The notes beneath the pieces were generated by a model, which saw only the letters and a list, made by a program, of their open reading frames with translations, made no database searches and was not told where the DNA came from. Below are positions 51,241 through 58,687 of a DNA stretch of 64,000 bases, piece after piece. Source of the DNA: Afipia felis ATCC 53690 (GTDB lineage Bacteria; Pseudomonadota; Alphaproteobacteria; Rhizobiales; Xanthobacteraceae); NCBI RefSeq assembly GCF_000314735.2, contig NZ_KB375270.1, positions 3,664,001 to 3,728,000 of the forward strand, read 5' to 3'. A program made the position numbers and the translations under genes. The stretch's first letter is position 1; every line of letters starts with the position of its first letter.

Positions 51241-51333
51241 GTGAGTACCTCCAAAAAGCTGGCGATGATGGAACCCAAAATCAAGATTGCGTGGATCGCC
51301 CTGAATTGTGACCGCGTTGTCATGGGTTGGTAG
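51241..51333 (+). CDS. Possible 30-residue ORF with strong ribosome site
   Basis: A GTG start follows AGAGGAGGATAGC, one of the best ribosome sites in the window. It encodes 30 residues: a Ser/Lys-rich start, a short hydrophobic stretch (IKIAWIALNC) and a WCD-type end. No homology is recognised; it could be a leader peptide, a small membrane protein or a chance ORF. Confidence 0.35.
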   Translation: MSTSKKLAMMEPKIKIAWIALNCDRVVMGW

Positions 51334-51386
51334 GATTTTGTTGTGGGTCAAGGCGTACGGTTGGGTTGAAGCATAGTGGTTGCGTG

Positions 51387-52088
51387 ATGTCGGTTTTCCG
51401 GTTGAAAGAATTGGTCGCTTTGCCCCCGCTGCCCGGCCGGGGTGCCATTCACTGGACCTACGATCGGGCCGAACTGATCGCCGACAGCATCGTGCACATT
51501 ACCGGCGTCTCGCTTGGGCTCATCGCCTCGACCGCGCTGATCGTGCTCGCGGGCGTGTATGCCTCGACGCTCGACCTCGTCACCGTGTCGATATACGCGA
51601 TCGGCCTCGTCGCCATGCTGTCTTTCTCGGCGGTCTATAATTTGTGGCCGGTCTCGCCCGCGAAATGGATTTTGCGGCGGTTTGATCATTCAGCGATCTA
51701 TGTGCTGATCGCCGCGACCTATACGCCGCTGCTCGCGCAGATGAACGACCGCGCGCTGGCTTTTGCGCTGCTGGGCGGCGTGTGGTCCGTCGCGCTGCTC
51801 GGCATTGCGTTGAAGATCGCCTATCCCGGCCGGTTCGACCGCCTCGCCGTCGGCCTTTATCTGGCGCTCGGCTGGAGCGGCGTGGTGGCTTACGATTCTA
51901 TTGCGGCTTCGCTCACTCACACAGCGCTGTGGCTGATCGCGATTGGCGGCGTGCTGTATTCGGCGGGCGTGATCTTCCACGCCTGGCAGCGCCTGCGCTT
52001 CCAGAATGCGATCTGGCATGGCTTCGTGCTGCTCGCGGCTGCCTGCCATTACAGCGCGGTACTCGATACGGTACTCGCGGGCGGCTAG
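51387..52088 (+). CDS. Haemolysin III/PAQR-family membrane protein
   Basis: A 233-residue seven-helix membrane protein of the HlyIII/YqfA family. Conserved His/Asp/Ser residues that form a metal site in the superfamily are visible in IVHITG, RFDHSAIYVLIAATYTP and the late HACHYSA-like stretch (AAACHYSAV). Function in bacteria is largely unknown; haemolysis is not expected in this setting. ATG 51387 chosen. Followed by two tandem hairpins. Confidence 0.88.
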   Translation: MSVFRLKELVALPPLPGRGAIHWTYDRAELIADSIVHITGVSLGLIASTALIVLAGVYASTLDLVTVSIYAIGLVAMLSFSAVYNLWPVSPAKWILRRFDHSAIYVLIAATYTPLLAQMNDRALAFALLGGVWSVALLGIALKIAYPGRFDRLAVGLYLALGWSGVVAYDSIAASLTHTALWLIAIGGVLYSAGVIFHAWQRLRFQNAIWHGFVLLAAACHYSAVLDTVLAGG

Positions 52089-52108
52089 CGTCGGACTTTC
52101 TCTCTATT

Positions 52109-52152
52109 CACCTGAAACGAAATTCAGGTGCGAACGTTGAACTTTTCAACGT
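52109..52152 (+). terminator. Two tandem hairpins after the HlyIII gene
   Basis: CACCTGAA (52109-52116) / TTCAGGTG (52123-52130), and ACGTTGAA (52134-52141) / TTCAACGT (52145-52152). Both stems are perfect. They lie between the HlyIII gene and the GH15 gene and could end one transcript or regulate the next. Confidence 0.5.
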
Positions 52153-52197
52153 CCCGGCGGTTATGGCCATGCGCGTCGTTTTCGGCGCAGTTTTGTT

Positions 52198-54027
52198 ATG
52201 CCGTTTGCGAGGTCGTTTTTGCCTTCTCCCATTGAAGACTATGCCCTTATCGGAGATTGCCTCACCACTGCGCTTGTGAGCCGCGACGGTTCGATCGACT
52301 GGCTCTGCTGGCCGACATTCGACTCTGATGCCTGCTTCGCCGCGCTGCTCGGCACGCCCGAACACGGCCGCTGGAAGATCGCGCCAAAGAGCGAGGCATT
52401 CAGCGTCAAACGCGGCTATCGCGATGGCACGCTCATCCTCGAAACCACATTCAGTTGCGAGAACGGCACCTGCACGCTGATCGATTTCATGCCGCCGCGC
52501 GGCGAGGCCTCCGACATCGTGCGGATCGTGCGCGGGGATGCCGGCGTCGTCGACATGCGAATGGAATTGCTGTTGCGCTTCGGCTCCGGCGCCAACGTTC
52601 CGTGGGTGCGAAGGCTCGATGACGGCACGCTGCAGGCGGTTGCGGGGCCGGACATGGTGGTGTTGCGCAGCAATGTCGAGATGCACGGCGAGGGAATGAC
52701 GACCGTCTCCGACTTCCAGGTGCATGAGGGCCAAACCTTCCACTACGTCATGACCTACGACCCCTCGCATCTTCCAGTGCCGGAGGCGATCGATATCGAG
52801 ATCGCGCTGGAGGAGACCGAGTCGTTCTGGACCGAGTGGTCCTCGCGCTGCAATTTCAAGGGCAAGCATCGCGACTTCATCCAGCGCTCGCTGATTACGC
52901 TCAAGGCCATGACCTATGCGCCGACCGGCGGCATCGTTGCCGCGCCGACGACATCGCTGCCGGAAAAGATCGGCGGCGCGCGAAATTGGGATTATCGCTT
53001 CTGCTGGCTGCGCGACGCGACTTTCACGCTGCTCGCCTTGATCGATAGCGGCTATGTCGAGGAGGCGGTTGCATGGCATGAATGGCTGCTGCGCTCGGTC
53101 GCGGGGGCGCCCGCCGACATGCAGATCATGTACAGCATCACCGGCGCGCGCCGCCTGCTTGAATGGCAGGCGGACTGGCTGCCCGGCTATGAGGATTCGA
53201 AGCCGGTGCGGTTCGGCAATGCCGCGCACGCGCAGTTGCAACTCGATGTCTATGGCGAACTGATGGACGCCTTCCATCAGGCGAGGGTCCACAAGATCCA
53301 GCTCAACGGCGAAACCTGGCCGGTCGAACTGGCGCTTCTCGAACATCTCGCGAAGGTGTGGAGCGAGCCCGATTGCGGCATCTGGGAGCGGCGAGATGTG
53401 CCCCGGCATTACGTGTTCTCCAAGGCGATGTGCTGGGTGGCGTTTGACCGCGCTGTGCTCGCCGTCGAGAAATTCGGCAGGAAAGGTCCGGTGGAGGAGT
53501 GGCGGGTGCTCCGCGATCTTATCCATAACGACATCTGCGCGAACGGCTTCGATGCGCAGGAGAACACCTTCGTCGAATCCTACGGCTCGAAGATGCTCGA
53601 TGCGAGCCTGCTGCTGCTGCCTGCTGTTGGCTTTCTCAAGCCTGACGATCCGCGTGTCCTCGGCACCATCGCCGCGATCGAGCAGCGGATGATGCCGGAC
53701 GGTTTCGTACTGCGGCATGATCCGCAGGAGGTGCACAACGACGAGACACAGCCAATCGAAGGGGCGTTCCTCGCTTGCACGCTGTGGCTCGCGGATGTCT
53801 ATGTGCTGCTTGGCCGCGTCGACGATGCGCGCGAGCTCTATCTGCGGGTGCACGGCATCGCCAATGATGTCGGATTATTGTCGGAAGAATACGATCCCGG
53901 CCTGCGGCGGCAGACCGGCAACTTCCCGCAGGCGTTGACGCACATCGCGATGGTCAACACCGCGCAGAACATCTTCGCGGCGCTTCATCCGGACAAGCCC
54001 GCCGTGCAGCGGGCGAAGAAGAACTAG
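52198..54027 (+). CDS. GH15 glucoamylase/trehalase-like enzyme
   Basis: A 609-residue glycoside hydrolase family 15 protein, with the N-terminal beta domain opening IEDYALIGDCLTTALVSRDGSIDWLCWP and an alpha/alpha-barrel. WDYRFCWLRDATFT is the family signature around residue 265; a catalytic Glu pair is expected in the region of ICANGFD and SEEYDPG. Members act on trehalose, maltose or glucans. No signal peptide, so cytoplasmic. A TTG at 52219 is an alternative start. It overlaps the convergent phosphatase gene by 4 bases. Confidence 0.9.
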   Translation: MPFARSFLPSPIEDYALIGDCLTTALVSRDGSIDWLCWPTFDSDACFAALLGTPEHGRWKIAPKSEAFSVKRGYRDGTLILETTFSCENGTCTLIDFMPPRGEASDIVRIVRGDAGVVDMRMELLLRFGSGANVPWVRRLDDGTLQAVAGPDMVVLRSNVEMHGEGMTTVSDFQVHEGQTFHYVMTYDPSHLPVPEAIDIEIALEETESFWTEWSSRCNFKGKHRDFIQRSLITLKAMTYAPTGGIVAAPTTSLPEKIGGARNWDYRFCWLRDATFTLLALIDSGYVEEAVAWHEWLLRSVAGAPADMQIMYSITGARRLLEWQADWLPGYEDSKPVRFGNAAHAQLQLDVYGELMDAFHQARVHKIQLNGETWPVELALLEHLAKVWSEPDCGIWERRDVPRHYVFSKAMCWVAFDRAVLAVEKFGRKGPVEEWRVLRDLIHNDICANGFDAQENTFVESYGSKMLDASLLLLPAVGFLKPDDPRVLGTIAAIEQRMMPDGFVLRHDPQEVHNDETQPIEGAFLACTLWLADVYVLLGRVDDARELYLRVHGIANDVGLLSEEYDPGLRRQTGNFPQALTHIAMVNTAQNIFAALHPDKPAVQRAKKN

Positions 54028-54827
54028 GCGAGCGCCAGGATTTTGTCGATGGCGGCCGCTACGCCGTCTTCTTCGTTGGATAGGGTGGTATAAGTCGCGC
54101 GCTTCCTCACCGCGTCGCTGGCATTGCCCATCGCAAACGATATCCCACTTTTGAGGAACATCGGCAGATCGTTGGCCATATCGCCGATGACGGCGACCTC
54201 CTTAGGCGGAATGCCGAGCCGGGCGGCGGTTTCTTCGACGAAGGTGCCCTTGTCGAGGCTGGGCGGCGTGACATCGAGATAATAGTTCTGTGAGCGCGCC
54301 GCATGAGCGGCTTTGCCGAGCGCGGCCTTGAGATCCGGCTCGCAGGCTGCCAGCAGATCGAAATCCTCGCTGACGCCGACGATCTTGCAGATGCCGTCGC
54401 GCGGTATGGCATCGTCGCCGACGATCTCCGGCTCGAAATCGATGGTGTGACGCTCGCGCGCGACATAGGAGGTGTCGCCGCGCCGGACCAGCCAGCGCTC
54501 CGCGGTGAACAGCCAGATATCCGTGCCGCGCGCGTTGAGGAGGTCGAGCGCGACATCGACTGCGTCAGGCGGGATGGTGTGGCTCTCGAGCACGGAGCCG
54601 TCCGGATTGAACAGCGTGCTGCCGTTGAATGCCCCCATCGGCACCGTGAGCTTCAAGGGCGCCGACAGCATTCGCATGCCAAAGGGGGGGCGGCTGCTCA
54701 CAGCGGTAAAGGCGATGCCGCGCGTATGCAGGCGATGCACAGCGGCGATAACGCCGGGCGTCAGTTGTTTGTCACGCGTGACCAGCGTGCCGTCGACATC
54801 GGAAATCACCAGGCGGATGGGGTTCAT
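54024..54827 (-). CDS. Cof-type HAD phosphatase
   Basis: A 267-residue haloacid dehalogenase superfamily, subclass IIB phosphatase. Motif I DVDGTLVTRD with Asp9 and Asp11, motif III Lys and motif IV GDMANDLPMF are present, along with a cap domain. It likely dephosphorylates sugar phosphates. It starts on the stop of the gluconate kinase gene (ATGA) and closes the pentose-phosphate operon. Confidence 0.92.
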   Translation of the reverse strand: MNPIRLVISDVDGTLVTRDKQLTPGVIAAVHRLHTRGIAFTAVSSRPPFGMRMLSAPLKLTVPMGAFNGSTLFNPDGSVLESHTIPPDAVDVALDLLNARGTDIWLFTAERWLVRRGDTSYVARERHTIDFEPEIVGDDAIPRDGICKIVGVSEDFDLLAACEPDLKAALGKAAHAARSQNYYLDVTPPSLDKGTFVEETAARLGIPPKEVAVIGDMANDLPMFLKSGISFAMGNASDAVRKRATYTTLSNEEDGVAAAIDKILALA

Positions 54828-55366
54828 GAGACGCGGGCTCCTGCGTTGTCCGGCAGGTGCAGGGTGATAATGATGTCGTCCACGATGCGCTCCACCGGTG
54901 CGTCGATATCGACCGTGAGAATATGTTCGTCAGGCTGCGGCGGTTCCAGCGCGTCAATCTGGCTGTCGAGCAGTTTCGGCGGCATGAAATGACCGCCGCG
55001 CTGCGTAAGGCGCTGTGCGATCAAATCGGCTGGTCCTTTCAGGTAGACGATCCGCACGTCCTTGCGGCCGTGCACGAGAATGTCGCGGTAGGATCGTTTC
55101 AGTGCAGAGCAGGCGATGATAATCGGCGTATTGCTGTTCGCATAATTGTTGATGGCCTCCGCGATCGAACGCAGCCAGGGTAGGCGATCGTCGTCGGTCA
55201 ACGGAATTCCGGCTTTCATCTTTTCGATATTGGCGGCGGAATGGTAATCGTCGCCGTCCCGCTCCGCGAATCCGGTGCGCGCGGCGAGTGCCTGCGAGAT
55301 AGTGGTCTTGCCCGAACCGGACACGCCCATCAGGATCACGACATTGATGCCGGGGCTTGGTGCCAT
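54824..55366 (-). CDS. gntK: Gluconate kinase
   Basis: A 180-residue P-loop kinase that makes 6-phosphogluconate from gluconate. P-loop GVSGSGKTT near residues 13-21, DGDDYHSAANIEKMKAG with the substrate-binding Asp/His, and LKRSYRDIL. Its start overlaps the pgl stop by one base (TGATG). It channels free gluconate into the same 6-phosphogluconate pool as its neighbours. Confidence 0.92.
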   Translation of the reverse strand: MAPSPGINVVILMGVSGSGKTTISQALAARTGFAERDGDDYHSAANIEKMKAGIPLTDDDRLPWLRSIAEAINNYANSNTPIIIACSALKRSYRDILVHGRKDVRIVYLKGPADLIAQRLTQRGGHFMPPKLLDSQIDALEPPQPDEHILTVDIDAPVERIVDDIIITLHLPDNAGARVS

Positions 55367-56106
55367 CACGCCCCGCTTGGCTCGGGTGCGGCCGCTTTGT
55401 CGATCAGCCACCAGGTTTCGCCGCGTGACGATTGCGCATGGGCGGCGGGCAGATCCTCGCCAGCAAACACGCGCGAAAGGATTGTGCGCTTGTCGTGGCC
55501 TGACGCCATCAGCAGCATCTCGCGGCATTGCGCGAGGCAGGGCAGTGTCAGGCTGACGCGCGGCACGAAGGGCGCGACATGGGCCTGCGGCACGCCCGCA
55601 ACCCAATGCTCCGTCTCAGCCGCCGCGGGATAGCCGGGAAACAGCGAGGCAGTGTGACCGTCCGGCCCGACACCGAGCAGCACGAGATCGAACAGCGGCG
55701 CGCCGTCAGCTCGGTGGTGGGCCTGGAAATGGCGCAGCGTCTGTTCGTAAAGCCGTGCGGCTTCATCCGGCGAGGCGGCATCGGTGGGGATTGCATGAAT
55801 GTTCTTTGGCGGCGCGCAGCCATCCAGAAACGCGTGGCGCGCCATGCCGATATTGCTGAGGTCGTCGTCCGGCGGAACGAAGCGGTCGTCGCCGATGAAC
55901 CAGTGCAGCCGCGCCCACGGCAATTGCGTTCGCCATTCCGGCGTTGCCAGCAACTCGTACAACCGTTTCGGCGTCGAGCCGCCGGTGAGGCAGATCGCAG
56001 GCTCGCCGGTGTTCTCAGCGGCGCGGGCGACGAGGCGCGCGGCGGCGTGTTCGGCAAGTGCCGCCATGTCCGGCTCGACGATGATGCGGGAGCGTGACAT
56101 TTTCAT
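55366..56106 (-). CDS. pgl: 6-Phosphogluconolactonase
   Basis: A 246-residue DevB/NagB-like lactonase, hydrolysing 6-phosphogluconolactone to 6-phosphogluconate. Motifs LTGGSTPKRLYELL (about 38-51) and GVGPDGHTASLFPG (about 148-161). The start at 56106 overlaps the zwf stop (ATGA); ATG 56100 two codons on is an alternative. Second step of the oxidative pentose phosphate pathway. Confidence 0.94.
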   Translation of the reverse strand: MKMSRSRIIVEPDMAALAEHAAARLVARAAENTGEPAICLTGGSTPKRLYELLATPEWRTQLPWARLHWFIGDDRFVPPDDDLSNIGMARHAFLDGCAPPKNIHAIPTDAASPDEAARLYEQTLRHFQAHHRADGAPLFDLVLLGVGPDGHTASLFPGYPAAAETEHWVAGVPQAHVAPFVPRVSLTLPCLAQCREMLLMASGHDKRTILSRVFAGEDLPAAHAQSSRGETWWLIDKAAAPEPSGA

Positions 56107-57629
56107 TCGCCGTCGATCGCGCGCCAGCGACGGCCGTCGCGCTCCAGCAATTCGTGCGCTTCCTCCGGGCCGTCGGTGCCGGCCTGATACATCGCAAGCC
56201 CCTTGCCGCCGGCATTCTTCCATGCGTCGAGGAAGGGCTGCACGGCGGCCCATCCGGCTTCGACGCCATCGGCGCGCTGAAACAGGATGTTGTCGCCGAT
56301 CATGCAATCGTAGATCAGCGTCTCGTAGCCGGTGTTCGGCGAGGCCTTGAAGTAGTCCTTGTATTTGAACTTCATCTCGACGCCGTCGATGGTGACCTGC
56401 GGGCCTGGCACCTTGGTGTTGAACTGCAGCATGATGCCCTCGGTCGGCTCGATGCCGATGACGAGATAGTTCTGCGACAGCCGCTCCACCTCGGTGGTGC
56501 GGAACATCGAGAACGGTGCCTGCTTAAAGCGGATCGCGACTTCCGTGCGCTTGGCGGCGAGCGCCTTGCCGGTGCGCAAATAGAACGGCACGCCCGCCCA
56601 GCGCCAGTTGTCGATGGTGAGCTTCAGCGCGGCGTAGGTCTCCACCGTGCTGTCTGGCGAAACATCCTTGGTCTGGCGGTAATAGCCGACCTGCCGGTCG
56701 CCAATGCGGCCCGCGAGATATTGCCCGCGCACGGAGTTCTTCAACGCTTCTGATTCACTCTGGATCTGAATGGCCGCCAGCGCCTCACCTTTTTCCGAGC
56801 GCACCGAGTGGGCATCGAAGCGTGAGGGCGGCTCCATTGCCACCAGCGCCATCAACTGAAACAGATGGTTCGGCACCATGTCGCGCAGCGCGCCGGTCTG
56901 CTCGTAGAAGTTGCCGCGTGTGCCGACATCGATGGTCTCCGACACGGTGATCTGGACATGATCGATGTGATTGCGATTCCAGATCGGCTCGAACATGCCG
57001 TTGGCGAAGCGCAGCACCAAAATATTCTGCACCGTCTCTTTGCCGAGATAATGGTCGATCCGGTAGATCTGATGTTCGTCGGCGAGCTTCAGCAGATCGG
57101 CATTCAGTTGCTTGGCCGACTGCAGGTCGGTGCCGAACGGCTTTTCGATCACCAGCCGTCGCCACGCGCCGTCTTTTTCTTTGAGCAGGCCTGCCGCGCC
57201 GAGCATCTCGCTGATCGGCTTGAACGCGCCGGGCGGCACGGCAAGATAGAACAGGTGGTTGGTGATGCCTTTGTCCTTGTGGGCCTTATCGAGTTGCGCC
57301 TTCAGGCTCTCGACCGATTTCGGGTCGCGAGGGTCGACATGGATCGAGGTGAGACATCCGAACAGCCTGTCGGCGACCTCCTGTTTCACCGGGCGGGTGG
57401 CGAACTTCTCCAGCCCCTTCATCAGGTCGGTCTTGAGCGTCTTGCTCTGCGTTTCGGTGCGTGTCACGCCGATGATGCAGAATTTCTCTGGCAGCAGTCC
57501 CGACTCCGCGAGATTGTAAAGGGCGGGAATGACGAGCCGGTGAGAGAGGTCGCCGGTGACGCCGAAGATCACGAAGCCGCACGAATCCGGAATCCGTTCG
57601 CGTGCGTTCACGGTATCGGCATTCATCAT
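56103..57629 (-). CDS. zwf: Glucose-6-phosphate dehydrogenase
   Basis: A 508-residue enzyme oxidising G6P to 6-phosphogluconolactone with NADP+. Coenzyme-binding GVTGDLSHR at 24-32 and active-site RIDHYLGKE at 190-198 with the catalytic His192-Lys197 region. AGGAG 7 bases before ATG 57629; the long open frame upstream (to 57947) lies inside gnd and is a shadow. First oxidative step and the main NADPH source in this operon. Confidence 0.96.
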   Translation of the reverse strand: MMNADTVNARERIPDSCGFVIFGVTGDLSHRLVIPALYNLAESGLLPEKFCIIGVTRTETQSKTLKTDLMKGLEKFATRPVKQEVADRLFGCLTSIHVDPRDPKSVESLKAQLDKAHKDKGITNHLFYLAVPPGAFKPISEMLGAAGLLKEKDGAWRRLVIEKPFGTDLQSAKQLNADLLKLADEHQIYRIDHYLGKETVQNILVLRFANGMFEPIWNRNHIDHVQITVSETIDVGTRGNFYEQTGALRDMVPNHLFQLMALVAMEPPSRFDAHSVRSEKGEALAAIQIQSESEALKNSVRGQYLAGRIGDRQVGYYRQTKDVSPDSTVETYAALKLTIDNWRWAGVPFYLRTGKALAAKRTEVAIRFKQAPFSMFRTTEVERLSQNYLVIGIEPTEGIMLQFNTKVPGPQVTIDGVEMKFKYKDYFKASPNTGYETLIYDCMIGDNILFQRADGVEAGWAAVQPFLDAWKNAGGKGLAMYQAGTDGPEEAHELLERDGRRWRAIDGE

Positions 57630-57643
57630 GGGCAGGCTCCTGC

Positions 57644-58678
57644 TTAGTCGTCTTTGGGCTTGAGCTTCTCCGGTGCCTTGGCGCCGGGCGCATCGGGATG
57701 CTGCTGCGGCTCCCTGTGGCCGCCGAAGCCTGCGCGCATCGCAGAGAGAATCTTTTCGGCGAAAGTGTGTTCCTTGCGCGAGCGGAAGCGCGCGAACAGG
57801 GCGGCGGTGATGACTTCCGCCGGTACGGATTCGTCGATCGCCGCGGCGATGGTCCAGCGGCCCTCGCCGGAATCCTCGACGAAACCCGAATACTGATCGA
57901 GCGTGTCGTTGCGCGCGAGCGCGCTCGCGGTGAGATCGAGCAGCCATGACGAGATCACGCTGCCGCGCCGCCAGACTTCCGCGACATCGGCGACATCGAT
58001 GTCAAAACGATGTTCGGGCGGCAGCGCCTCGATATTGGCGTTCTTGAGGATGTCGAAGCCTTCAGCATAGGCCTGCATCAGCCCGTATTCGATGCCATTA
58101 TGCACCATCTTGACGAAATGCCCGGCGCCGACAGGTCCGGCGTGAATGTAACCCTGTTCGGCGCGCGGATCGCGCTTGTCGCGGCCCGGCGTGCGCGGCA
58201 CGCCGCTTTCGCCTGGCGCGAGCGTTGCGAAGATCGGATCGAGCCGATCGACGTTGGCCTTGCCGCCGCCGATCATCATGCAGTAGCCGCGCTCAAAGCC
58301 CCAGATGCCACCGCTGGTGCCGACATCGATGTAGCTGATGCCTTTTTCCCTGAGCGCCTGCGCGCGGCGCACGTCGTCCTGCCAGAAGGTGTTGCCACCA
58401 TCGATGATGGTGTCGCCCTTCTCCAGAATCGAGGAGAGCGCGTGAATGGTGTCCTCTGTGATCTTGCCGGCCGGCAGCATGATCCAGACGGTGCGCGGCG
58501 CTTTCAGTTTCGCCGCGACTTCCTTGAGCGAGGCGGCGGCGATGGCACCGTGCTGCGCCAGTTCGCCGACCGCCTTCGGATTGACGTCGAACACGACGAC
58601 CTCGTGCTTGCCCATTTCGATCAGGCGGCGAGTGATGTTGCCGCCCATCCGGCCGAGGCCGACAAGTCCGATCTGCAT
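57644..58678 (-). CDS. gnd: 6-Phosphogluconate dehydrogenase, short NAD-type
   Basis: A 344-residue decarboxylating dehydrogenase. Coenzyme-binding [13 protein letters not shown] at the start, [16 protein letters not shown] and [15 protein letters not shown] with the catalytic Lys/Glu. It is shorter than E. coli Gnd (about 470) and belongs to the compact class often specific for NAD+. TAAGGAGG overlaps the preceding stop and provides the ribosome site. Product: ribulose 5-phosphate and CO2. Confidence 0.95.
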   Translation of the reverse strand: MQIGLVGLGRMGGNITRRLIEMGKHEVVVFDVNPKAVGELAQHGAIAAASLKEVAAKLKAPRTVWIMLPAGKITEDTIHALSSILEKGDTIIDGGNTFWQDDVRRAQALREKGISYIDVGTSGGIWGFERGYCMMIGGGKANVDRLDPIFATLAPGESGVPRTPGRDKRDPRAEQGYIHAGPVGAGHFVKMVHNGIEYGLMQAYAEGFDILKNANIEALPPEHRFDIDVADVAEVWRRGSVISSWLLDLTASALARNDTLDQYSGFVEDSGEGRWTIAAAIDESVPAEVITAALFARFRSRKEHTFAEKILSAMRAGFGGHREPQQHPDAPGAKAPEKLKPKDD

Positions 58679-58687
58679 GCGTCCTCC

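Noticed and set aside
52108..53853. Open frame of 581 codons on the minus strand, antisense to the GH15 gene
   Set aside because: Antisense to a strongly conserved enzyme, very rich in Arg/His/Asp as expected for a shadow frame in GC-rich DNA, and no recognisable motif.
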